From Nipponacmea schrenckii (lineage: Eukaryota; Mollusca; Gastropoda; Lottiidae), in the NCBI GenBank assembly GCA_030562195.1, contig JAUJPP010000005.1, positions 6,258,826 through 6,322,825 on the forward strand: a DNA stretch of 64,000 nucleotides, read 5' to 3'. Made by a program: the position numbers and the translations under genes. Numbering within the stretch: the first letter of the stretch is position 1; every line of letters begins with the position of its first letter. The notes beneath the pieces were generated by a model that was not told where the DNA came from, made no database searches, and worked only from the letters and a program-made list of their open reading frames with translations. Below are positions 11,791-30,574 of this stretch, piece after piece.

Positions 11791-11900
11791 TCATATTTCC
11801 ACCAATTTTACCATATTTCCACCAATTTTACCATATTTCCACCAATTTACCATATTTCCACCAATTTTTCACCATATTTCCACCTTCTTTCAACCAATTT
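11790..11900. repeat. Short sub-repeat at the satellite edge
   Basis: CATATTTCCACCAATTTTAC is reiterated about five times in units of roughly 18-21 bp. This is an expansion of one segment of the 157-bp unit at the end of its array. Confidence 0.75.
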
Positions 11901-12089
11901 TATCATAAAATATACAAATAAAAAACACATAAAAACAAGTGACCACCAACAAACCAACAGACTGAGGCAAGGCTGGGTTGATGAGCTCCCAGAGGGATTT
12001 GCTCCACGCTTACCCATAAAGTATCAGTACACTCTTGCTCATATACACTAAAATAAAAAGTAGATTTAGTACACAATCAAAAAACATTT

Positions 12090-12865
12090 TTACACAACAA
12101 GTGACCACCAACAATCTTGATAAATGAAAACTTATGAGCCCATGAACTCACAAACTTACCAAAAGTGACCACTAACAATCTTGGCAGTTCAAACTAAAAT
12201 ATACCCATAGAACTGCAAACACAAGTGACCACCAACAATCTTGGCAGTTCAAACAAAATATACCCATAGAACTGCAAACACAAGTGACCACCAACAACCT
12301 TGGCAGTTCAAACAAATATATACCCATAGAACTGACAAACACAAGTGACCACCAACAACCTTGGCAGTTCAAACAATATATACCCATAGAACTGACAAAC
12401 ACAAGTGACCACCAACAATCTTGGCAGTTCAAACAATATATACCCATAGAACTGACAAACACAAGTGACCACCAACAATCTTGATAATTGAAAAATTTGC
12501 CACTGAAACTACAAACTTACCAAAAGAGGAACCACTAACAATCTTGGCAGTTCAAACAAAATATACCCATAGAACTGACAAACACAAGTGACCACCAACA
12601 ACCTTGGCAGTTCAAACAAAATATACCCATAGAACTGACAAACACAAGTGACCACCAACAATCTTGGCAGTTCAAACAAAATATACCCATAGAACTGACA
12701 AACACAAGTGACCACCAACAATCTTGGCAGTTCAAACAATATATACCCATAGAACTGACAAACACAAGTGACCACCAACAACCTTGGCAGTTCAAACAAT
12801 ATATACCCATAGAACTGACAAACACAAGTGACCACCAACAACCTTGGCAGTTCAAACAATATATA
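12090..12865. repeat. 60-bp minisatellite, about 13 copies, running into a gap
   Basis: CAAGTGACCACCAACAATCT recurs about every 60 bp (near 12100, 12163, 12223, 12283, 12343, 12403, 12463, 12587, 12647, 12707, 12767, 12827), with one interrupted unit around 12490-12540. The array is cut by Ns, so its true length is unknown. Confidence 0.9.
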
Positions 12866-13365
12866 NNNNNNNNNNNNNNNNNNNNNNNNNNNNNNNNNNN
12901 NNNNNNNNNNNNNNNNNNNNNNNNNNNNNNNNNNNNNNNNNNNNNNNNNNNNNNNNNNNNNNNNNNNNNNNNNNNNNNNNNNNNNNNNNNNNNNNNNNNN
13001 NNNNNNNNNNNNNNNNNNNNNNNNNNNNNNNNNNNNNNNNNNNNNNNNNNNNNNNNNNNNNNNNNNNNNNNNNNNNNNNNNNNNNNNNNNNNNNNNNNNN
13101 NNNNNNNNNNNNNNNNNNNNNNNNNNNNNNNNNNNNNNNNNNNNNNNNNNNNNNNNNNNNNNNNNNNNNNNNNNNNNNNNNNNNNNNNNNNNNNNNNNNN
13201 NNNNNNNNNNNNNNNNNNNNNNNNNNNNNNNNNNNNNNNNNNNNNNNNNNNNNNNNNNNNNNNNNNNNNNNNNNNNNNNNNNNNNNNNNNNNNNNNNNNN
13301 NNNNNNNNNNNNNNNNNNNNNNNNNNNNNNNNNNNNNNNNNNNNNNNNNNNNNNNNNNNNNNNNN
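12866..13365. other. Assembly gap (500 N)
   Basis: Exactly 500 undetermined bases, a typical placeholder for a gap of unknown size. It sits at the end of the 60-bp array, which probably caused the break. Confidence 0.99.
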
Positions 13366-14034
13366 GAACAACACACAAGAAGTATAGCCAATGAAGTAGA
13401 ATGATCTACTAGATTGTACTATGTACAGAAGTTTCAAAAAAAATCTGGTATTCACATCCACATAACTTACTTTTTCAAATAAAAGATCAGGATCCATAAT
13501 TCAAAATGTTTTTGACGGATGACGGATGTCCTCGGAAGCATTTGGGGAAGGGGGCTGCCTATCATGCTTCCTTTAAGGGACAAATATGAAGAAATGATAA
13601 CACTGTACCAACTTCGGTCGCCAAACTGAAAAATTCATCTTGGCGACAAAATTTGGTAAAAAATCAGGAAAAAACATACGCCCACTCCCTGTCAATTTTC
13701 CAAAAATACATCACGTGAGAGCGCGAAACTTATCGAACTTGTTCTACGACTGCAGAATCACAATCGTAAAACAAGTATCGATGTATGAGGTTTATTATAG
13801 TATGTTCATGTAATGCATGTGTCAAGGGATACTTTCACAAAAACATCCAGCACAGATAGAGCCAGCTACACAGAATCCAGTAGTCAATTGCCGTCTAACT
13901 ACGATATATCCCTTTAAGTTGTAGTGTGAGGAAGGTGGGGGAGGGTCCTGCTGCATGTAGGGATGCACAAGAAAAAGAAGAAGGTTAGTGCCCTATTGTT
14001 TAACTCACAACTCTACGATTTAATGTAAAGTTAT
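13366..14034. other. Unique sequence without recognised genes
   Basis: No gene or repeat is seen. A CACGTG E-box is near 13,713 (CATCACGTGAGAGCG). Confidence 0.5.
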
Positions 14035-14166
14035 GTTTGGTTTGGTTTGGTTTGGTTTGGTTTGGTTTGGTTTGGTTTGGTTTGGTTTGGTTTGGTTAGG
14101 TTAGGTTAGGTTAGGTTTGGTTTTTGGTTTGGTTTGGTTTGGTTTGGTTGGTTGGTTTGGTTTGGT
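14035..14166. repeat. TTTGG pentanucleotide array with internal TTAGG run
   Basis: About 20 TTTGG units, interrupted by four TTAGG units near 14,096-14,117 and by longer T or G runs. It is a simple-sequence repeat. Confidence 0.9.
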
Positions 14167-15659
14167 TTTGTTGTCCATAATTTATCTAAGAAATATTGGT
14201 GAGTTTGGTTCTCCAGTTAAATCATTTGGTTAACATGGCAATATGGTTGAAAGTTCCTGAAAAAGTATAAATATGGTTAGATACGATTCGAATAGTCCTA
14301 GATGATTACCTTGTAACACTGTCCTGCAAATTTACTCAAATCTACACAAAATACATAAGAAATAGTCGGCATTTTCGGTTGATTTATGTCTTGAATATTT
14401 GTAGCTTAAACACAAAATTGTATTAAAATTAACTCAGTTTAATAATAAAGAAATAAATCTATTAATCCGAAATGTATTAACAAGAAAAGAAGCCAAACCC
14501 CTCCTACTTTTTGATTGAAGGGACATTTTAAGCCAATGGTTTAATAGCTTTCATTCAATATGCAAATTTATGCAAATTAGGTATCTCGTACTGCACAAGT
14601 TTGTTTTGACTTCATACAACTTCAAAACGTAAACATTTCATAGTTTGATTGACAGGTTACAGCTTCGCGAATTTTCTATGAAATTTCATTCAGACAAATA
14701 CTTACAATAATTTGGTCACCATGCAAAATTCTTATTTCAATTTTTTTTCAGATTCAATATAATCTTCAAAAATCGCCTGGAAAAGAAAAAAGATTTTTTT
14801 TCCCCTTTAGAACCGTGTATTGTGGGGATATACTGCTGTGAGTTCGAATCCCAATCCTCAATGAATGCAGACAAATTTGAATTAAATGTCCAATTATGGC
14901 ATTGTTCTATTGCTATTGCTGTGTTGTTAGGTATTTTTTGCATACTCTAAGGGTCAGACATCTCTACTCAATTTTCCGACCCAAAGTTTGCGTTATTAAT
15001 TAGCCCAATAACCTTTATTGTGTTTAAATATTTAAAAAACTACTTACAGTGTTTGAGTCAGCACTGAAAATTCCCATTCCATTTTCGTACACTTCTTACT
15101 TAAGAACTTTCATATTCGCCTAAGTAGGACGTAAAACTCCATTCATTTCATTTCATTTCATATTCGCCTAAAAAGGAACCAAGATATTAGATATTTGATA
15201 AGTAAAATAAAGGATGGGTGAAGGGCGAGACTAGATTTCTTAGATGAGCTCTTGTCAATTGGAATACATATGAGTGAAGTGAAAGTTGGGGAGGGAGGGG
15301 GGGGGCGAGAAGTTCTAATTGGAATGTAGGCCTATCCATGTATAATATAACGTTCGAGAGGGCTTAGTTTTGGGCAGATTGATTGCTGGGGACTAGGGTA
15401 GGGTTAAAGGTCATACTAGAAATGAAAAATGTACTCACCCGTCAAATGTCAAATCATTTCTTGACACTTTGCAACAAGTCAGGTTTGGTGTCCCCATGTC
15501 TGAAGAATTCGAGATCTGGAATTGAGAAATGGATGGTTTCAAAAAACGCCGCAACAGACAGGTACAGTGTCTTAGCCTTAAAATTTTGTAGCGGTTGAAG
15601 GGGGGGGGTGTTGGGGGTGGTGTGCTAGCTTGAAGTATAGCATGGACTACAGTCACCTC
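14167..15659. other. Gene-free AT-rich stretch
   Basis: No supported gene. A lone B-box-like AGTTCGAATCCC is at 14,840. A GTAAAACTCCATTCATTTCA motif near 15,130 belongs to a family also found in WDR48 introns. Confidence 0.45.
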
Positions 15660-16105
15660 TTTGGATTATACTCCTGTATTCTTATTGTGTGATTTATTTC
15701 AAAAGAATTGACAAATGGGGCTGAGGTATTGGTGCGAAGACGAGTGGGGTGGGGCTGAGCGCTGCAATGGACACTTGCCGGCTATTTACACTTGATGATT
15801 ATTTTTGGGGCAGAAAAATTCATATTTCATTTCCTTTAAGCCTTAGTGTGTGATTCATTTGAAAATATTTGACAAATGCGGCTGCCGGGTGCGATGGCGG
15901 GTGGGGTGGGGCTGAGCGCTAAAATTGACACAAGCCGGCTATTTTAACCAAACATTTCCTTTTGTTAAAAGTTGGGGGCCGAAACCTTCCTAATTCACTT
16001 CCTTTCAGACCCAGTGTGTGATTCACTTCAACAGATTATACAAATGGGGTCTGGGATTAAGGTGCGACGACGGGTGGGTGGGGCTAGGCATTGACGCTAA
16101 ACATT
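15660..16105. repeat. Three-copy ~164-bp tandem repeat, G-rich
   Basis: The phrase TGTGTGATTYA followed by GACAAATGGGG and GGGTGGGGCTGAGCGCT starts near 15,686, 15,846 and 16,013. Copies are roughly 80-85% alike by eye. A copy-internal GAYGRGTGGGGTGGGG block is guanine-rich. Confidence 0.75.
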
Positions 16106-17764
16106 CGCTTCATTTAGCGTAAAAACTTTTAAAATTAATTTGCAGGTGTATCATCAGGTCAATTCAAACAAAATGTATGCAAACTCACCGGCTTTGGGCT
16201 CCTTTGGCTTCAAAATGTTCCACTTTTCACAGATGATGACAAGTGCGCATCCATTAGCTCACGTCAAAATTTGCCGACTGAATTTTTACGTCGTCTGCAG
16301 TTTTTTCGCCTCGATTTGGTGTCACGTGATAGGGACCAGCTATATGTTCAATCAGAAATAATTGATTTAATATCAAGTAATCTGACAAAATTCCCAAATA
16401 TTGGATTGGAGAATGGAATTGATGCTTAAAAAAAAATATTAAATTGAAAAATGAACCGGCAAAAATATCAATATAAATGCATTTTCACTGCGTCCAAATC
16501 GATTCAATAAAGGGTCACCTGTGACGTTTCTAGGAATTTTGGATAGCTCCTTATATGGAAGTTACGTCGCAGACGAACAACGAGTTAGATTATTAGTCCG
16601 AGAGTGTCGGCTTTAAGCGCTACTGTTTTATTGAATAAATTGAAAAATATGATAAACCGAAGATTTTTATGGACAAAGAAATAAATGGCTTATGGCGACT
16701 AATGATAATTAATTGCCCAAAAATCGGCCAATTAGCAAAGATAGGCCTTGTAGTAAAGAAAATTCCAGTTGCCCGAGAAGTGATAGTTTAGCATTAGGCT
16801 TTAATTAATTAATTGTTTAGGGTTATTATTAAGATACAAAAAAAATAAAATAATAAGATTAAAATTATTTAAAAAAAAATTCTTTATTAGGGTGAAAAGT
16901 TGGGCGAAAAAATCCTTCCATGCATTTAGCGCAAAATAATTATAGGCTCAATTTAAAAAAAAATAGGCCTACAAAACGCCTTAAAAATAATGAGAGGAAA
17001 ATGTGCATGCATTTCCAAGGGACAAAGAAGCAGAGGGCTGAGTTAGGGCTAAATTGAATTTGTCAATCTTACATTATTATGCCTACAGTTAAGCCTTGCC
17101 TACATTATTGCTATAACAACAACACAATGCCAAACATAATCCTATAGCTAATGTTTTGATTAAAAAATTATGATTTTGCAACATCTATGGAATATTTAAA
17201 ATTAATTTCAACATTTATTAAATATTCTAGAAAATCCTTTTAGCAATATAAAAAAATTGGAAAAAAATTAATTCAGTTAGTGATCAATTTATCTATAGAA
17301 CAACGTTTCCAATTGGCTAGGCAAAGTACACAGCGCACTCAAGTTTTTTTATATCCTTTGAATGAGTGTTTGCAAATGACCTTTTTTCAGAATGTCTTTA
17401 CTGTTTTCTAGCAAGCTATATTTTAAGCAACATTACAAAGTTTTAAACGCTCATTTCAAAGAAAAAACTGTCTTATTTATTTTTCGTTTTGCTTTAAGCA
17501 GCAAAACAAAATTGTACACAACCGTCTTATATTTACTTCCGGTTAAATATTTTTTGTAAATAAATTAAGTTTTTGAGCGCATAGAATGATCAAAGACATC
17601 TGAAATAGTATTGACAAACAGTTTGCACATGTGATAAAGGATTGTGGATCGAATTTGCATAAGACAGATTTTAAAATCGTTGAATATGTATTAGATTTCC
17701 GTTTGTTTTTTTTATAAATCATATCTGAACTGCTAAAGTGAAAGTAAAGCAAGTAATTTACAAG
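16106..17764. other. WDR48 upstream region
   Basis: AT-rich, no coding exon recognised. A TCACGTGAT E-box is at about 16,321. The start-proximal part contains an ETS-type ACTTCCGG at 17,535-17,542. Confidence 0.4.
17535..17542 (-). promoter_or_regulatory. ETS/GABP-type site upstream of WDR48
   Basis: ACTTCCGG (reverse CCGGAAGT) lies about 220 bp before the WDR48 start codon. ETS sites of this form are common in TATA-less housekeeping promoters. Its use here is inferred only. Confidence 0.35.
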
Positions 17765-24708
<6,944 letters not shown>

Positions 24709-27149
24709 TCTCTTGAACTTTGAACTGAGTTTATTGACCGTCTGGTCAATTTCACGCATCACAAGTGTGCAGACGTCACCAATTGAGGGACCTCTTTGTA
24801 TATAAGAAAGGAAAATTATAAACAGACTTTGTATAGTGTAGATAATGTCATACATACTGGGTTGCAGAAGAGTAGGATGTAAAACTCCAATTTTTTTCAT
24901 TAGCTCATTAGGTACAGAAGAGTAGAGTGTACTGGTATGATTGAAATACTAAGATGACCAGTCTATTTTATATTAAGGGTAGAGTAAACAGTAATTGACT
25001 ATACTCTACAGTTGAATATTGTATTTAATACTACTTACACTCCCTATAGATAAAGTGAACTGCTCAGGTCTGATTTGAATCTGACACAAATGTACAGAAA
25101 TATCTTGAACGAATACCTTAGGACTACAAAGAAACTTTGTAATGTGAATAGAAGACATTTTGGATGATTGTTCAATCTATTTATTATATGTTAATATTTA
25201 TAATTAATGCGAATATTTAAATGTTGTCATGTGATATTCCTTAGTTTCGTAAAGTGAGACGTCAAAATGTTTGATCTGTTTTTGGCTGCGTATCTGCCAG
25301 TCCCCATAGAAATAGTGAGGTGCAGTAGTATGTATGCATTATGGGTATACAGACAATATGTGTACGTCAGTAAGGACCGTTACTCTCTCTCTTCCTCTGC
25401 CATGAAAAGTGGTTGAGCCACCCCTTCTTTATAAGAGGCACCCCTCAGAAAGAGTATATCTTAGTTTTTTTTGTATAAGAATCATGTTGACGATTCTGTT
25501 TATTATTCGTTTGTATTATAATAATTAATATTAAAATCTCACAATTCTACCCTGGTCTTTCTTTCTGAACAAGTTTCCCTATTATTCAACAAAAGTGGAG
25601 GGGGGGGGGGAGGGGACCAGATCCAATTAATGAAAGGTATAATGTAGGATTGTGTGATGTGTGCAATGAGGGAATCCTACCCGGACAGCAGCATTAGACT
25701 ACTCTTTTAATTTGCAACTGTTGAGGGATTATAACTTGCCACACACAGATTTTTTGTCCAAAATGACTGGATGCTTTCTCTAATCAACGTCTTCTAACCT
25801 ACTTCACTGACAGGGGAAATCAGGTCCAATCAGGGAAAGGTATAATCTTAATCTAGGATTAAACCCATGGATTATCAGGTTAGAGAGCAGGTGTTTTAAC
25901 TCACTGAGCCAGTGCATCTTGTTTTTAAAAAACTAGCCTAAATTATTGAATATTTTTTTAAACAAGAAGAGAAAGATTGTCAAGACTTCTGACAAAAAAT
26001 ATTATAGCAATAACAATGATGAAATGATAGATAAAGCATGATTAAATTAATACTGAACACTATATTAACACTTTTACAACGAACACTTGTAAACAGAAAC
26101 AAAACTATTAGATGTCCTCTTGACTAGTTATTCCTTTTCTGAAAATATATTAAATTTATAATCCAATAAGGAATACTATTTACGATGGATTATCAGGTTA
26201 GAAAGCAGGTGTTTTAATTCACTGAGCTAGTGCATCTTTTTAAAAAAATTAGCCTTTTTTCTGAAAATATATTAAATTTCTAATCCAATAAGGAATACTA
26301 CAGTACATATTACTTATACCTTTGGAGATAACGCTTAAAATATTCCATTATTATTTATATCTTTATTAACTTACAGTAATATTGGGTGATAAATAACATC
26401 TCAAACTCATCATTCTTGATATCAAAAATATCGAAAGCCTCAAAGTTTTGCACTTTTATTGACTTGTGGTGATATTTTTTTATCAAGAAAGACTTGATAG
26501 AGATTATCTATCACACATCTGTACAGGTATTTTACTAAACAAACACCTGATACAACAATGCCAATATTATTTATTAAGAAGAAAAGATAGGATAATTTAA
26601 CTTACCAAAACAAAAAAACATAAACATCCAAATAACTTAACGCTTTCAAATTACCTGGAAAAATACCAAAGTTTCATAAAAAACAAACCAGACAGAAATA
26701 TCATCAAGTATAATTTGAAATATTCTGATGACAGCAAGTGTTTTATAGAGTAAACAATATTCTGATGACAGCCAGTGTTTTATAGAGTAAACAATATTCT
26801 GATGACAGCAAGTGTTTTATAGAGTTAACACAGTGTTGGATTTTAATTGAATGCATTGAGAATGTCCCTGAAGCTTCAAAAATTGCCTTAGTATTGGATT
26901 TAAACTATCATCACAGTCGGTGCTTGCGAGAGTTAACTCCCTTCACCTTCAACAAATAACACTACTTACTCATTGTAGTCCACTTCATTCTACCTTTTCT
27001 TTATTCACTGAAACAAAACCAAACTCAGCTTTACTTCCTACATCTTATGGAGTAAGCACTACCCACAGTACAGTCACCAGGAATATATTGGTGCCAAGGC
27101 CCTTAATTTTTGTCCTCGGTCTCCCCCCACCCCTAGAGAATTTGGAAAA
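24709..27149. other. WDR48 3' UTR and intergenic region with repeats
   Basis: No coding exon is recognised. Two minus-strand tRNA-derived SINE-like fragments occur: 25,850-25,918 (A box TGGCTCAGTGAGTTA, B box GGTTTAATCC) and 26,185-26,240. A 37-39-bp unit (ATTCTGATGACAGCAAGTG) is repeated three times at 26,718-26,832. A G-rich run is at 25,600. Confidence 0.5.
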
Positions 27150-29728
27150 CTAGAAGATGTAAAACGTATTTCTCTGTAATACTGAAAGAAGGTTTTGAGT
27201 GAGGGCAATTGGTAGGGTGTATTCTCACTACCTCACCCCCCCCTAGGCCCCACCCTAATTACAGGGCTGACTACATATACATGATATCTGTGTTAAATAT
27301 GACAAAATGTTTAAATAAAGTAACAAATAAACATTCTTACCTTCTGTTTTTACAGAATGACTGTTACTAGGCAACCCATTTGATCCTGTTTTCCCAGGTC
27401 TGGTAACACTCTGTTCTGATACTGAAATAGAAGTGGGAATTTAACAACTGAAATCAGGACAACACGCCATCCTAAATGATATAATCAGACAAATGGCCGC
27501 GTCCTGCACCAGCTTGAAATAAGATATATATATATATTAGATATACTCACACAAACGACCACGGCCTATACCAGCTTGTAATAAGGTATATTTAAATACG
27601 TCTAGAGAATGAGATTTGGCATGTTCTTGATGTAACTGGGCTGCCTTTGATTTCTGATTGGGTAGTCGTAACCCTGGATTCTCTGTTTTGTTATTGCTAG
27701 GTTCCCTATAAATAAAACAAACAGATATTCTAGCACTTAGTAGCAAAGAAATGTATAAGATAGCAACTGATTGTAAATTGAAATAATGTAAATATTGTTA
27801 TAAGTGTGTCTGATTTTAAAAAATGTTGTACAATCTGTTGAAGTATACAACTTGCTCTATGCCTTGTAAATTGGAATGGTATAAATATTGTTATAAGTGT
27901 CTCTGATAAACATAACAAAAATGAAAACCTTAAGAATAAAACTTACTCGATGCCTCGTGCCTTATTCTGTAACTTCTGGTAATATTCTTTACGGGCTCTT
28001 CTCTGCATCCTGAATTTAAACGATGATAAAAACAATTAGATATTATAAAACATTGAAAATAAATTAAGTCATCTAATGTCTAAGACACTCCAAGCGCCAA
28101 TAAACTTCTTCAGAGTTGCAGAGATTGTGCTTCAGTCTAAGGAATCTGTCACAGTCTCCTATTATACAGTGCATTTATCTGAGATCGTCTTTCCTTGACA
28201 ACTTTTCATCTGAATTGTCTCCCTTGACACTGTAGATAGAGTTAAGGTATCACAAACTACTTACATAAATGTATCTCTATATTGCAAGTTATCAAAAAAA
28301 CTCTGATCCACCCCCATTCTAGTGTACAGAGGAATTTCTGAAAAAAAAAACACCCACAAAATAATAAAATGAAAGAGGATTTTAATGTCCTACCTTAGTA
28401 AGTTAATAACGACGGGCAACACCTTGCAGTGTGCAATGAAGGGGACACTTTTCTCATGTCAGTCCCTTCGACCTTCATCACTTACAGGGAAAAACCTCGG
28501 TCGAAAAAAAAAAGTTGCCCATCAGCCCCTCTGACCTACAATACTGACTGGCTTGAAAAACAAGGGCAAAAAGATCGTCTGTGAGCTCCTCAGAGCAACC
28601 CACTATCCCACTCCATTATGACAATTCTGTGCTCCCCAATTGCCCACAAACTGTACCTGCATCCCAATTCTCCTCGGACTCTATTTCAACTGTATTATAA
28701 GGTGGGACATCAGTACACCCTTTCAACGTTAACTTCAATCCATTTCTTTGAGTTTCATCTGAAATATGAAATGAAAATGAATAGTTTTACAAACTACCCT
28801 ACTGCTTCTAGAAAACAGGCACAAGTAGTGTGCAATGAGGGAAATTTTGCCAGAACATACAGCATTAGCTTACTCTTGTTTGAAGTGTTGAAAGCGTGAA
28901 AACGAGTAGTGAACTCAAGAATGACCCAAACAGAAGCATACAAGAACTTTGTTGGTTTGGGTCTGTTATTTCTAGAGAACGATGCAATAGTTTCTAGAGA
29001 ACGATGCGATAGTTTCTAGAGAACGATGCGATAGTTTCTAGAGAACGATGCGATAGTTTCTAGAGAACGATGCGATAGTTTCTAGAGAACGATGCGATAG
29101 TTTCTAGAGAACGATGTGATAGTTTCTAGAGAACGATGCGATAGTTTCTAGAGAGTGATGCGATAGTTTCGAATGAAACTTAAGTAGGCTATACATACCA
29201 TATTCTATTTCTTTCTCTACAACATCTCTAAAGGGACAGTTAGCCATATGATGTCGTAACTCAGGCGTTGGCATCTCATGGGTGGCGTTAAACGGACAGG
29301 TGGCAAACTCCCTGGTCAAATGATTCTGAAAAATAAAAAAAACACGCCATATAAATTGACATCCTATTATATTGGATTGGCATGCAGTAGGCAAGCAAGA
29401 GGGTAAGTCTCAACCCCTCTACAACTTATTGGTCTTAATGAATGCATGCCATGCAGTGTGTGATGAGGTAAAGCTAGAATTAGTCACTAATTATCTGTGA
29501 AAAGCGTCCCCTAATTGTAGGATGTTATGAAGTGCCCTACCGGTAAGGTTTTGAAAAGGGTTTACTATCAAAATCCCCTTTAACATCTCTAATAGTCTAA
29601 TTCAAGGCATAAATTACCTGTCGACATTTCACAAGATGATACTGCATCCTCTTGGCTCTAATCATGTGTGTTTTATCATACGGACACTCCAAAAGCTCTT
29701 CAGCTTCTAACAAAAGATGGTACGACAT
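27150..29728 (-). CDS. GTSF1: Gametocyte-specific factor 1-like, CHHC zinc-finger protein
   Basis: GTSF1/Asterix proteins work with PIWI proteins in piRNA-guided transposon silencing in germ cells (established). Two U11-48K-type CHHC fingers are clear: C-x6-H-x9-H-x3-C in CPYDKTHMIRAKRMQYHLVKC, then CPFNATHEMPTPELRHHMANC. Exons on the minus strand are 29618-29728 (start MSYHLLLEAEELLE), 29199-29325, 28265-28337, 27947-28009, 27551-27705 and 27341-27421, all joining in frame. A short last exon at 27150-27181, after a good acceptor (CTTCTTTCAG), adds ten residues and a stop. The total is then 176 residues, close to the usual ~167. That last exon is the uncertain part. Intron 2 carries a 22-bp minisatellite. 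The gene is head to head with the zinc-finger gene at 30,575. Confidence 0.85.
28380..28460 (+). mobile_element. Copy of a dispersed short element
   Basis: The order is a block like TTTTACATCCTACTCTTCTG, then TAATGAAGACGGGCAAC, then CCATGCAGTGTGCAATGAGG. This copy reads GTGTGCAATGAAGGGG. Other copies are at 29,822-29,895 (+), 39,836-39,895 (+), 51,850-51,925 (+), 24,405-24,500 (-), 21,515-21,560 (-) and 48,655-48,700 (-). Non-autonomous, class unknown. Confidence 0.45.
28968..29170. repeat. 22-bp minisatellite in GTSF1 intron 2
   Basis: About nine tandem copies of TTTCTAGAGAACGATGCGAT, period 22 bp, nearly identical. Confidence 0.9.
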
Positions 29729-30140
29729 TTTTAACTACCAGCACTGTTGAAAACAAACACCTGTACAATCAAATCTGCAACAAAAAACATAATTAACATA
29801 TTGAAAAGGAAATTAAATGAATTTTACATCCTATTCTTCTGGACTAATAAAGACAGGCAGTCCATGCAGTGCTTGATGGGGAAAATTTTGACAGGACGGT
29901 GATATATTCGCCTTCTCTTATAATATTTACATCTGTCCAGGGATCTTTAATGTACTTTTGCAGCAAACAAGGGAGATCAATTCCCCTAACACTTCCAAGC
30001 AAAAAAGGTAATATGCAGTCAAAAAGGGATGACACATTAATATAGGCGAGTTTTCTTACAAGAAGTTTTTCTTTCAAACTTTTGAACTTCCCCACATGGA
30101 CCGTTTTTCCCTCACTCTGGTCACATGACCTCTTAAAGTA

Positions 30141-30171
30141 TCACGTGATCGGAAAATTTTCAAAATGGCGT
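30141..30171 (+). promoter_or_regulatory. Putative promoter module: E-box plus ATGGCG box
   Basis: TCACGTGATCG is followed by AAAATGGCGT (30162-30171). It lies between the GTSF1-like gene and the zinc-finger gene. The same pair, same order, precedes the related zinc-finger gene at 35,499. CACGTG is a USF/MYC-type site and ATGGCG a YY1-like core (family knowledge). Confidence 0.45.
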
Positions 30172-30574
30172 AAAATTCTTTCCGGAGTTTATTAATTTCT
30201 TTTTATAAGCAATTTTAGTTGCAGAAAAGGTAGTTATACCATATTTTATGTCGATATTTGGAACATATGCCCAGTTTTCTTTCTCCAAAATCACAGAAGT
30301 GGTTCCTATAGATGCCTACCGGTACTTTATCAGACTTCATAGTCAAAAACTTGTTATGATTTTGATTAGTAGACTTGATTGTCCACCACTTTCAATGCTC
30401 TTCATGTAGGACAGACATCCCTAAGTCAATCTAAGCTATTTGATATAAGCTAAAGACGATTAAATAAGCAATATAATACTGCGACTAGGTAAGGAGATCC
30501 CCTGGGATAATGCTGACGTATCAAAAATGAGTTTTCTATATATAAGCTTATCTTTCAGAGGCTGACGTTAAATT

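Noticed and set aside
12509..13497. Long ORFs on both strands over 12.5-13.5 kb
   Set aside because: They run through 500 Ns and through the 60-bp minisatellite; the apparent protein repeats are the DNA repeat read in frame.
14096..14117. TTAGG units resembling arthropod telomere repeats
   Set aside because: Only four units inside a TTTGG array and far from an end; a single T-to-A change spread by slippage explains them.
14835..14850. B box AGTTCGAATCCC as a tRNA gene
   Set aside because: No A box at the right distance and no pairing arms; a chance match or SINE remnant.
27549..27553. Alternative donor GTGTGA for GTSF1 exon 5
   Set aside because: Using it shifts the next exon into a frame with an early TAG; the overlapping GTGAGT donor keeps frame.
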